Below, piece by piece: positions 6,581 through 13,884 of a stretch of DNA of 15,858 nucleotides. Under the pieces are notes generated by a model that saw only the letters and a program-made list of their open reading frames with translations, had not been told where the DNA came from and did not search any database. The DNA is from Spartobacteria bacterium (lineage in GTDB: Bacteria; Verrucomicrobiota; Verrucomicrobiia; Chthoniobacterales; UBA6821): NCBI GenBank assembly GCA_947466005.1, contig CANIBV010000025.1, positions 1 to 15,858 of the forward strand. Direction: 5' to 3'. The first letter of the stretch is position 1. Each line of letters opens with the position of its first letter. A program made the position numbers and the translations under genes.

Positions 6581-7612
6581 ATGCAGCAAATCGTCCTGGC
6601 TGGAGGCGGGTGTATGGGGGCCATGCATGCGAAGGTCTATCGCCTGCTGCCCGACGCGTGCATCGCAGCGGTTGTGGACCCGCGCGGGGAGAGGGTTTTG
6701 GAGGGTCTCTGCGCCGACGCCAACGTGCCGGTCTTTCCCGATCTCGCAGCCGCCCTGGAGCGGGTGGAATGTTCTGCTGTTGATATCTGCCTGCCCACCG
6801 ACCTGCACCGGGAGACTGCCCTTTTGGCTCTTGCTGCCGGCAAACATGTCTTTTGTGAAAAGCCCATCGCGCTGACCAGGGAGGATGCGGCGGCCATGAC
6901 CGCTGCCGCGCAGTCGGCGGGGCTGCAGATGATGGTGGGGCACTGCATCCGATTTTGGCCCGAATACCTTGAGCTGAAGCGGGCCGTGGACTCCGGGGAG
7001 TACGGGCGATTGGTCTCCCTATCCATGGACCGCCGCACGGGACGTCCCGGCTACAGCATTGGAAACTGGGTCAACAGGCCCGAGCGCTGCCTGGGGGCCG
7101 CGCTGGACCTGCACATCCACGACACGGATTTTCTCCTGCACCTTCTCGGCTGCCCGGAGGCGGTCGTTTCGCAGGGCCTTCGTGATGAAACCGGCTGGAG
7201 CAGCATCTCCACCCAATATGTTTACGCGCAGCGCATCGTGGTGGCGGAGGGCGCGTGGAACTACCCGGAAAAATGGGGCTTCCAGATGCGGTTTCATGCG
7301 GTCTTCGAGCGCGGCGTTCTGGAGTTCGATTCCAGCGCCAAGGACACGCTGATGCTCACGGCTGGCGATTCCTCCGCCGCCGCTGTCCGTCTGCCGGAGC
7401 CATCCGGAATGTCCCCGGCCGTGCGAGAGCAGATCGCTTCTCTTGGCGGCTACTACCACGAGCTCGACTATTTCGTGGATTGCCTGGAGCGCGGCGAACC
7501 GGTCGCCATCAGCACCGGCGCGCAGGCCGCCGAATCCCTGGCTCTCGTTCTTGCCGAGATCGAGTCCGCCGCCTCGGGAAAGATCATCACATTAAAAAAA
7601 TCATCATCATGA
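6581..7612 (+). CDS. Gfo/Idh/MocA-family NAD(P)-dependent sugar oxidoreductase, copy 1
   Basis: A 343-residue dehydrogenase. The Rossmann fold begins QQIVLAGGGCMG, continues through DICLPTDLH and the family signature CEKP (catalytic-site K94), and the C-terminal substrate domain holds GAALDLHIHDTD with D176 and H180, the usual catalytic aspartate/histidine pair. Members oxidise or reduce sugar hydroxyls or catalyse redox-neutral rearrangements in the cytoplasm. An in-frame ATG at 6572 would add three residues; 6581 is chosen because it aligns exactly with the start of the tandem paralogue (MKKIAIVG). No Shine-Dalgarno is seen. The stop overlaps the next start (ATGA). Probably the first gene of the cluster transcribed from the operator region. 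Confidence 0.92.
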   Translation: MQQIVLAGGGCMGAMHAKVYRLLPDACIAAVVDPRGERVLEGLCADANVPVFPDLAAALERVECSAVDICLPTDLHRETALLALAAGKHVFCEKPIALTREDAAAMTAAAQSAGLQMMVGHCIRFWPEYLELKRAVDSGEYGRLVSLSMDRRTGRPGYSIGNWVNRPERCLGAALDLHIHDTDFLLHLLGCPEAVVSQGLRDETGWSSISTQYVYAQRIVVAEGAWNYPEKWGFQMRFHAVFERGVLEFDSSAKDTLMLTAGDSSAAAVRLPEPSGMSPAVREQIASLGGYYHELDYFVDCLERGEPVAISTGAQAAESLALVLAEIESAASGKIITLKKSSS

Positions 7613-8631
7613 AAAAAATCGCAATTGTCGGAATGGGGTTCATGGGAACCATGCACGCTCAGATTTACAATCAGCTTCGCGATGCCACGCTGGTGGGGGT
7701 CGTGGACAAGCGGCAGGCCAAGGCCAGGCAGGCTCTCGCGAAGATGGGGATCCAGGCGCCGGTCTTTGGAACATTGGATGCCATGCTCTGTGCGTGCGAC
7801 GTGGATGCCTTGGACATTTGCCTGCCGACCGACCTTCACGCGCGGTTTGCGCTTGAGGCCATCGCGGCGGGCAAGCATGTCTTCTGCGAGAAGCCGCTCG
7901 CGCTCACGAAGGCCGACGGAAAGAAAATCGCGGAGGCCGCCAGGAAGGCGGGCGTCTTTTTGCAGGTCGGTCAGTGCATCCGATTCTGGCCGGAATACAT
8001 GGCGCTGGAGGCCTTCGTGAAATCCCGCAAGGCCGGCAGGTTGCTGAGCCTGTCGCTGCAGCGCCGCGCCGGAAGGCCGACTTATAGCGAGGGGGATTGG
8101 CTCAACGACAGCCGACGGTCCGGCGGTGCCGCGCTCGACCTGCACATCCACGATACCGACTTCGTGCACCACCTGCTCGGGTGCCCGGAAGCCGTCACCT
8201 CCTCAGGCACGCTAGACAAGTCCGGCTGGAGCCACATTTTTACGAATTACCATTTCAAGAAGGTAGCGGTGACCGCAGAGGGCGGCTGGAATCTTCCGGC
8301 GAACTGGGGGTTCCAGATGGCTTTTCAAGCCGTCTTCGAGCGGGGAGCTGTGGAGTTCGATAGTGGGGCCAGCCCGACCCTGAGCGTCACGATCGGCGCG
8401 GGGAAGAAGCGCGCGCTGCCTTTCACGAACCCCGGCGCGGGCGAATCCTCAACCGGCGCGGGAAACCTTTCCTCGCTGGGCGGCTACTACAACGAGCTGG
8501 CCGCATTCGTCTCGTGCCTCCAGCGCAAGCGGGCACCGAAAATCGCCACGGGAGCACAGGCGGCCGATTCGCTTGCCACCGCTCTCGCGGAAATCCAATC
8601 CGCCGCCACCGGGCGCACGGTCAAACGATAA
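7609..8631 (+). CDS. Gfo/Idh/MocA-family NAD(P)-dependent sugar oxidoreductase, copy 2
   Basis: A 340-residue paralogue of the preceding gene, alignable end to end: VGMGFMG cofactor loop, ALDICLPTDLHA, CEKP with K95, CIRFWPEY, GAALDLHIHDTDF with D177 and H181, NWGFQM and LGGYYNEL. Such close tandem copies usually have related but distinct substrates, or act at two steps such as oxidation and re-reduction around an epimerase. The ATG at 7609 overlaps the preceding stop, so translation is probably coupled; an upstream in-frame extension would run inside copy 1 and is rejected. No Shine-Dalgarno. The next gene follows after 49 nt. Confidence 0.92.
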   Translation: MKKIAIVGMGFMGTMHAQIYNQLRDATLVGVVDKRQAKARQALAKMGIQAPVFGTLDAMLCACDVDALDICLPTDLHARFALEAIAAGKHVFCEKPLALTKADGKKIAEAARKAGVFLQVGQCIRFWPEYMALEAFVKSRKAGRLLSLSLQRRAGRPTYSEGDWLNDSRRSGGAALDLHIHDTDFVHHLLGCPEAVTSSGTLDKSGWSHIFTNYHFKKVAVTAEGGWNLPANWGFQMAFQAVFERGAVEFDSGASPTLSVTIGAGKKRALPFTNPGAGESSTGAGNLSSLGGYYNELAAFVSCLQRKRAPKIATGAQAADSLATALAEIQSAATGRTVKR

Positions 8632-8680
8632 CCAACCAAGAAAAGAATTTCGAATTCCTCTACATAAACACACCACCACC

Positions 8681-9529
8681 ATGAAAAAATCTGTCGGCAT
8701 TTGTTGTTTCTACGGAAACTGGAGCATCGAAGAAAAATTCCTCCTCGCGAAGGAGGCAGGATTCCAGGGATTCGAGATCGACCTCAGCGAGGACGGCCCG
8801 GTGAATCTCAAGAGCACGAAAGGTGAGCTGGAAGCGTTCCGTGCCCTCGCGGAAAAGCATGGCCTCGAGCTCAGCGGCTTGATGTCGTTCCTCTACTGGG
8901 GGGCTAATGCCGCCAGTGCGGACCCTGCGGTCCGTGAGAAGGCCGCGACAATTCTGGCGCGGCAGATCGAGTGCGCGCGGCATCTCGGCATCGACACGAT
9001 CCTCGCCGTCCCCGGCGCGGTCGGGGTCGATTTTATCCCGGGTTCGGAAATCGTTCGCTACGACACGGCCTATGAACGCGCCACGGACTTCATCAAGGCG
9101 GCGCTTCCTCTTGCGGAAAGTTCCGGCATCACGATCGCGGTGGAAAATGTCTGGAACAAATTTCTGCTCAGCCCGCTGGAAATGCGCGCGTTTGTGGACC
9201 AGTTCGACAGCAGGAATGTCGGCGTCTATTTCGACGTCGCGAACACCCTGGCCTTCGGCTATCCAGAGCACTGGATCGAAATCCTCGGCCCGCGGATCAA
9301 GCGCGTCCATTTCAAGGACTACCGCCGCAACGTGGCGACGGTGGACGGGTTCTGCGACCTGCTCTCCGGCGATGTGGACTGGCCCGCGGTCATCGCGGCC
9401 CTCCGCAAGGTCGGCTACGAGGGCTGGGTGACGGCCGAGATGATCCCGCCGGTGCCCTTCTACAAGCACTGCCCGGAGGTCCTCATCCACACGACCTCGC
9501 GCGCGATGGATGCCATCCTCAAGCTCTGA
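8681..9529 (+). CDS. Sugar phosphate isomerase/epimerase-like TIM barrel
   Basis: A 282-residue protein of the xylose-isomerase-like TIM-barrel superfamily, which includes tagatose 3-epimerase, UlaE and 3-keto-sugar processing enzymes. Expected metal ligands are all present: E155 in VENVW, D185 in FDVAN, H210 in RVHFKD and E253 in TAEM. AKEAGFQGFEIDLS at the N-terminus is typical. It probably epimerises or isomerises a (keto) sugar made by the adjacent dehydrogenases. The start at 8681 gives the normal family N-terminus (MKKSVGICC); the frame extends further upstream only into the previous gene. The leader just before ATG reads CACCACCACC, with no Shine-Dalgarno. Three bases separate its stop from the next gene. 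Confidence 0.9.
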   Translation: MKKSVGICCFYGNWSIEEKFLLAKEAGFQGFEIDLSEDGPVNLKSTKGELEAFRALAEKHGLELSGLMSFLYWGANAASADPAVREKAATILARQIECARHLGIDTILAVPGAVGVDFIPGSEIVRYDTAYERATDFIKAALPLAESSGITIAVENVWNKFLLSPLEMRAFVDQFDSRNVGVYFDVANTLAFGYPEHWIEILGPRIKRVHFKDYRRNVATVDGFCDLLSGDVDWPAVIAALRKVGYEGWVTAEMIPPVPFYKHCPEVLIHTTSRAMDAILKL

Positions 9530-9532
9530 GCT

Positions 9533-10279
9533 ATGATCGCACTCGCCGCCGCCGCCCACCCGGACGACATCGAGTTGATGATGGCCGGGACGCTCCTGCG
9601 CCTGAAAGACGCGGGCTGCGAAATTCATCTCTGGAACCTCGCGAATGGCTGCTGCGGGTCGAACACGCTTTCCAGGGAGGAGGCCGCCGCCGTCCGCTGG
9701 GCGGAAGCTCAGGCCTCTGCCAAACTCGCGGGCGGCACCGCGCATCCACCGCTTTTCAACGATCTCGAAATTTTCTACGACACACCCTCGCTCGCGCACG
9801 TGGCGTCGGTCATCCGCCGGATCCAGCCTGACATCATCCTGACCCAATCACCGCAGGATTATATGGAGGATCACGAGAACACGAGCCGGTTGGTGGTCGC
9901 CGGGGCATTCACACGGGCCATGAGAAACATGCCCGCAAATCCTCCCTCGGCACCCTGCGACAAACCGGTCGCTGTCTATCACGCGCTGCCCCACGGGCTC
10001 AACGACGCCCTCCGCCAGCCCGTCGAACCACATTTTTACGCGGACATCGGGCAGGCGCTCGTCCGCAAGCGCGCGATGCTCGCCTGCCACGCCTCACAAA
10101 AAGAGTGGCTCGACGTCACCCAGGGAATGGATGCTTACCTCAACGAAATGGAGCGGATGAGCCGCGACGTCGGCCGCATGAGCGGGAAGTTCGAATTTGC
10201 TGAGGGCTGGCGCCGCCACTCGCACCTCGGCTTTGCAGCCGAGAATTTCGACCCGATAGCAGACCTCCTTAATTCTTAA
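9533..10279 (+). CDS. PIG-L (LmbE-like) family N-acetyl-sugar deacetylase
   Basis: A 248-residue zinc-dependent deacetylase-fold protein. The N-terminal AHPDD (residues 8-12) supplies zinc ligands H9 and D12 and the catalytic D11; H114 in EDHENTS is the third ligand. Family members remove N-acetyl groups from GlcNAc linked to various aglycones (MshB, BshB, PIG-L). Here it precedes a NagB-like gene by 26 nt, so deacetylation followed by deamination of an amino sugar is the natural reading; no NagA-type deacetylase is present. A GAG two bases before the ATG is too close to be a convincing Shine-Dalgarno, and the three-base gap suggests coupling to the epimerase gene. No signal peptide, so cytoplasmic. 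Confidence 0.91.
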   Translation: MIALAAAAHPDDIELMMAGTLLRLKDAGCEIHLWNLANGCCGSNTLSREEAAAVRWAEAQASAKLAGGTAHPPLFNDLEIFYDTPSLAHVASVIRRIQPDIILTQSPQDYMEDHENTSRLVVAGAFTRAMRNMPANPPSAPCDKPVAVYHALPHGLNDALRQPVEPHFYADIGQALVRKRAMLACHASQKEWLDVTQGMDAYLNEMERMSRDVGRMSGKFEFAEGWRRHSHLGFAAENFDPIADLLNS

Positions 10280-10305
10280 TTCTTTAACCTTAACACCTGC
10301 TCCCC

Positions 10306-11241
10306 ATGCCTAGACCAATCAGCAAACTCGCCCCCGACTGGTGGGACTACACGACGCTCGAACCCGACCTGCTCGCCGATGCGGCGCGGATCGATGAGAA
10401 GAGGCTGAAGGGCCTTGCCCGGCCTGGGTTCACGATCCACTTCTACGACACGATCCAGGAATTCTACGCGGCAGAGGCTCTGGAATACATCGACGCGTGG
10501 CGGCAGAGCACGCCGGATAATCCCGCCGGCATCTGCGGACCGATCGGGCCGACCGAACAGCTTCCGATTGTCGCGCGCATGGTCAACGCGCTAGGGATCA
10601 ACCTCAAAAAACACGATGCGCATTTTTGGGGAATGGACGAGTGGGTGATCGACGGGAAAACGGTGGATACCACGCACCCGCTGTCGTTCGCCAAAGCCGA
10701 CAGGGATCTCTGTTTTGACCGCATCGAAAAAGCCCTGCGCATCCCGGAGAAGAATCTCCATTTTCCGAGCGGCGATCTGACGGCCTACAGTGATAGCTAC
10801 GATGGCATCCGCTGCGTGGTCATGCAGGGTGGACAGGGCGAGATCAAGCACTGGGCGTTCAACGATCCGCTGCCCCGTGCCGGAAAATTCATGTCGGCCC
10901 CTCCGACCCCCGAAGAATACCGCAAGCTCGGTACGCGGGTAGTGAAACTGCATCCGGTAACGATCATGCAGAATGCGCGTACGAGTGGCGGCGGCAATGT
11001 GGCGCTGGTCCCGACCGAGGCCGCGACGGTCGGCCCCCGGGAAACATGGAAGGTCGAGAAAGTCTCGATCTGGCATCCCGGCCACCATGACAATCCCTTC
11101 GGACTTCGCCTCAGCGCGCTGATGATCTCAAAGCGGATCCCGGATTCCAGCGTCCCGATGTCGCTGCTCGCCGATCACCCGAACGTCCACTTCCACTACC
11201 TCCGCACCGGGATCGGCACCGTGGAGGTGCAGATGCATTGA
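10306..11241 (+). CDS. NagB-like glucosamine-6-phosphate deaminase/isomerase family protein
   Basis: A 311-residue member of the NagB/6-phosphogluconolactonase superfamily with a longer N-terminus than E. coli NagB (266 residues). MDEW (D111) matches the NMDEY catalytic aspartate; KHWAFNDP (H182, D187) matches GHIAFNEP with the ring-opening histidine and its acidic partner; LHPVTIMQNAR and EAATVGP match the later conserved blocks. By eye the D141 position of E. coli NagB is I180, the phosphate loop reads GPIGPTEQ instead of a TGGTP-like loop, and the phosphate-binding lysine after R158 is not conserved. The reaction is probably amino-sugar isomerisation and deamination, but the substrate may not be GlcN-6-P. 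No Shine-Dalgarno. Last gene of this block; it converges on the AEC gene with 15 nt between stops. Confidence 0.85.
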   Translation: MPRPISKLAPDWWDYTTLEPDLLADAARIDEKRLKGLARPGFTIHFYDTIQEFYAAEALEYIDAWRQSTPDNPAGICGPIGPTEQLPIVARMVNALGINLKKHDAHFWGMDEWVIDGKTVDTTHPLSFAKADRDLCFDRIEKALRIPEKNLHFPSGDLTAYSDSYDGIRCVVMQGGQGEIKHWAFNDPLPRAGKFMSAPPTPEEYRKLGTRVVKLHPVTIMQNARTSGGGNVALVPTEAATVGPRETWKVEKVSIWHPGHHDNPFGLRLSALMISKRIPDSSVPMSLLADHPNVHFHYLRTGIGTVEVQMH

Positions 11242-11256
11242 AAAGGCTGGACGGCC

Positions 11257-12177
11257 TCACCGCGAAAGATAAAGCGCGAGAGGGAGCGAGGCGGCCGCGC
11301 AAATTGTGCTGAGCACGATCGACCGGGCAGCAAGCGGTTCGTCCCCACCCATCTGCTGAACCGTGACAAACGAGGACGCGGCGGTCGGACAGGCCGCGAG
11401 GACAAGGGCGATTGTCAAGTTGTTGCCCGCAATGCCGAAGAGCGGGGAAAGAAGATAGACGAGCAAAGGAAAACACAGGTTCTTGAGCAGGGCTGCCACC
11501 AGAATTCCGTCGAACCGATTTCCTAGTTTCGCCTGGGCGAGGGAGCCGCCGATGCAGAGAAGCGAGATGGGCACGGCCGCGCTGCCAAGGGAATCGAGCG
11601 TGCGATCCAAAATAACCGGAATCTGGGTTCCGGTGAATGCCAGGGGCATTCCCGCCATGCCAGCAAGGATCAAAGGGTTTGTGAAAATCGAGCGTAGAAG
11701 CGTTCGCAGGGGGTTCTGCGCCCTCTCCCCGATGCTTAAAATGACGACCGCGAGTGCATTACAAACGGCCGTCAGGAAGGCCATGGTGATGATGGCTGTC
11801 GAAAAGGCTTCCTGCTTTCCGGGAAGTCCCTCAAAGGCGTAGACTAGTACAGGAATCCCGATATAGGCAAGGTTGCCTCGGAATGCTGATTGAGACAGGG
11901 TTCCCTTTGAGGCGTGAGGCAAGGAGAGGATGCCGGCGCTGATCCACCCCCCCGCCGCCATGAGGAGAGTGCCGATCACCAGCACGCCCAGCAGGGCAAA
12001 TGTCGCCGATCCGGGCCTTTCGGCGTGGGCGACGGAACGAAATAAGAGCGCGGGAAGAGCGACCCAAAAAACTAACTTATTCAGGTCGCTCATGAAGTCG
12101 CGCCCGAGAAATCTCAGGTGCGCCAGAAAAAGCCCGATCAACACGAGCAGCAAAATAGGGGCGAGGATTTGATTCAT
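11257..12177 (-). CDS. AEC-family (auxin efflux carrier/malonate-type) permease
   Basis: A 306-residue inner-membrane protein with about ten hydrophobic segments, the usual size and shape for AEC/bile-arsenite-riboflavin-superfamily carriers. Family signs include MNQILAPILLLVLIG at the start, FRGNLAYIGIPV and FTNPLILAGMAGMPLAF in the middle, and SLLCIGGSLA plus CPTAASSFV near the end. The ATG at 12177 opens directly into the first membrane segment; a 43-residue upstream extension is hydrophilic, unlike the family, and is rejected. TTGACG (12213-12218) with GAATAT 17 nt later on the minus strand is a weak promoter candidate very close to the start. Known members move organic acids or small metabolites, so it could export an acid or acetyl product, or import a substrate, for the surrounding sugar pathway. 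Confidence 0.88.
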   Translation of the reverse strand: MNQILAPILLLVLIGLFLAHLRFLGRDFMSDLNKLVFWVALPALLFRSVAHAERPGSATFALLGVLVIGTLLMAAGGWISAGILSLPHASKGTLSQSAFRGNLAYIGIPVLVYAFEGLPGKQEAFSTAIITMAFLTAVCNALAVVILSIGERAQNPLRTLLRSIFTNPLILAGMAGMPLAFTGTQIPVILDRTLDSLGSAAVPISLLCIGGSLAQAKLGNRFDGILVAALLKNLCFPLLVYLLSPLFGIAGNNLTIALVLAACPTAASSFVTVQQMGGDEPLAARSIVLSTICAAASLPLALYLSR

Positions 12178-12416
12178 CCCGAGCCGATAATATTCGCGCT
12201 TCTGGAAAGAGGCGTCAATGTCGCAGAGACTGGCATGCGGATATAACCAGCTGTCGTGCTCCTCGAAATTGCTAAATAAAAACACTGGCGGCGAGGCCGC
12301 GATCACGCCCTTGGCTCATGACGCTTAACCGGCGGCGGTGCCATCGCGGTACTGGTCATCATTTGTTACCAAGTCAAAGATGTTGTACTGGAGCCTGCAA
12401 GTGAGAGATTGAAGCA
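12178..12416. promoter_or_regulatory. Divergent control region between AEC and MFS permeases
   Basis: A 239-bp gap with no convincing gene. TTTGTTAC at 12362-12369 is identical to one arm of the palindrome at 6550-6571, and on the minus strand it is preceded by TTGACT (12372-12377), the same order seen at 6545. The second arm is mostly missing: only GGTA near 12349 sits symmetrically. No strong -10 is seen on either strand. It may be a weaker or half operator for the same regulator. Confidence 0.35.
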
Positions 12417-13790
12417 GTGAGTAAAGTCCTCCTTTCAATCGTCAAACGTGAAGAACTCGGACTGCATGGCAAATATTCTTATGAGGAAATGAATCCCACG
12501 CCCGAGTTGCCGATCCGCACCACGGAAGGCGCCCCCTACATCAAGTGGTTCTATCTCCAGAACACTTCCAATGCCGCGCTCATCAACTGCACGCTGGGGG
12601 GGCCTCTTTTCAGCCTTTATCTGGGAGCCCTTGGTCTCGATGCCGCCCGCATCGGCATGGTGGTTTCCTTGTTTCCCTTCATGCAGGTTCTGGCGCTCGC
12701 TTCCGGGGGCCTGGTCGAAAGAATGGGATTCCGTCGCGCTTTCGTGGTCTTTCACGGAGTGCGGAAGTTTTTTGTCATCGCCCTGGCGGCCGCACCCTGG
12801 GTGCTGACCATGTGGGGGCCGACTGTTGCTTTCGGCTTTGTTGCGGCGTGCGTGGCCGTGTTTGGCATTCTGCGCTCGCTCGGCGAAACGGCAATTTACC
12901 CCTGGATGAAGGAGTTCATTCCCGATGAATGCCGCGGGCGGGTTCAGGGAACCGCAGTGGTTTGGAGCGCGATCACAACGGTGCTCGGCATGCTGCTGCT
13001 GTCAGGACTGGTGCATGAAGGCACCAAGTTGGGCTGGAGGGCAGCGACCCCCTTCCAATTGGCTTTTGTGGTCCTGCCCCTGCTCGCGCTTTGCGGAGTC
13101 ATGGGAACCTCCAAACTTCCCGGCGGACACCCCCCCAGAAGGCACAAGCCCCTGTTCCTCTTTTTTTGTGGACTGAAACGGGCGCTGCGAGATGCGAATT
13201 TCAGGCGGTTTCTGCTGGGCGATGCGATGATCGTCGGCATCAGTGCCCTTTTTGTGGGGTTGATGCCGGTCTATCTCCTGACTGTGGCGGCGTTCGACAG
13301 CGCTCAGATTCTCCTGCTTGGCATCGCGCAGATGGCGGGCGCGGTTTTCTCGGGATATTTCAACGGGCGGGCCGTGGACCGTCTGGGGAGCCGCCCTGTT
13401 CTTCTGCGGATTTTGGTGGGATTTGCGCTGCTGCCCGCCCTTTGGCTTGCGTTGCCGAGCCTTGGCGGTTGGCGCATTCCCGTCGCCTACCTTGTTTATT
13501 TCCTTTTCGGCTTTGTGTACAATGGCGCGGCCATCGCTGTTGTGCGGATCCTCTACAACGGAATTGTTTCGCAGAAGCGCAAAACCGAATACCTCGCCGT
13601 CCGCTACGCGGTCTCCGGAGCCTTGGCCGGCTTTTTTCCGCTCCTGGGGGGCTTGAGTGTGTGCTGGATGGACAGCCTGGCCAAACACGGAGTCTGCTCC
13701 TACCTTCCCGCCTTTTTAGGCTGCATGCTGGCTTCCCTGATCGGCGTGATCGTGTTCCGTGGAATAGGAGTGGCCAGTACGGCAAGGTGA
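12417..13790 (+). CDS. Major facilitator superfamily (MFS) transporter
   Basis: A 457-residue inner-membrane permease (433 if it starts at ATG 12489). It shows two six-helix halves, each with an MFS motif-A-like loop after its second helix: GGLVERMGFRR (97-107) and GRAVDRLGSRP (317-327). IPDECRGRVQG (168-178) lies between helices 4 and 5, and a basic cytoplasmic linker GGHPPRRHK (236-244) joins the halves. Substrate cannot be read from the sequence; the setting suggests a sugar or amino sugar. The GTG at 12417 is the longest start. The ATG at 12489 has GAGG only 2 nt upstream, too close for a normal Shine-Dalgarno, and the first 24 residues are hydrophilic, so the true start is open. The divergent AEC gene shares the control region. 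Confidence 0.87.
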   Translation: MSKVLLSIVKREELGLHGKYSYEEMNPTPELPIRTTEGAPYIKWFYLQNTSNAALINCTLGGPLFSLYLGALGLDAARIGMVVSLFPFMQVLALASGGLVERMGFRRAFVVFHGVRKFFVIALAAAPWVLTMWGPTVAFGFVAACVAVFGILRSLGETAIYPWMKEFIPDECRGRVQGTAVVWSAITTVLGMLLLSGLVHEGTKLGWRAATPFQLAFVVLPLLALCGVMGTSKLPGGHPPRRHKPLFLFFCGLKRALRDANFRRFLLGDAMIVGISALFVGLMPVYLLTVAAFDSAQILLLGIAQMAGAVFSGYFNGRAVDRLGSRPVLLRILVGFALLPALWLALPSLGGWRIPVAYLVYFLFGFVYNGAAIAVVRILYNGIVSQKRKTEYLAVRYAVSGALAGFFPLLGGLSVCWMDSLAKHGVCSYLPAFLGCMLASLIGVIVFRGIGVASTAR

Positions 13791-13828
13791 AATCCCTTCG
13801 CCGGCCTTGTGCGAGTGGTCACATTGAC

Positions 13829-13862
13829 TGACCGGCGCAGAAAGCCTTGATCCGCCCGGTCA
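13829..13862. repeat. Inverted repeat TGACCGG/CCGGTCA upstream of propeller gene
   Basis: A perfect 7-bp inverted repeat, TGACCGG at 13829-13835 and CCGGTCA at 13856-13862, with a 20-nt loop, lies in the 94-nt gap between the MFS and propeller genes. No T-run follows on the plus strand, so it is not a standard intrinsic terminator. It may be an mRNA hairpin or a protein-binding site. Confidence 0.3.
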
Positions 13863-13884
13863 CGGCCAATAACGTTCCCCTTTC

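Noticed and set aside
7255..7608. N-terminal extension of the second Gfo/Idh/MocA frame
   Set aside because: It overlaps the conserved C-terminal domain of the first copy, and the Rossmann fold starts exactly at 7609.
8645..8657. Small palindrome GAATT-TCG-AATTC between the second dehydrogenase and the epimerase gene
   Set aside because: Only five-base arms in an A/T-rich gap; no other copy seen and no link to a promoter.
8660..9847. Long minus-strand open frame of 395 codons opposite the epimerase and deacetylase genes
   Set aside because: Both plus-strand genes have full family motifs; the minus translation is low-complexity and charged, typical of the antisense of high-GC codons.
11244..11257. 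Hairpin AGGC/GCCT followed by TTTT on the minus strand, between the convergent stops
   Set aside because: The stem is only four base pairs and the T-run is short, so it is too weak to call an intrinsic terminator for the AEC gene.
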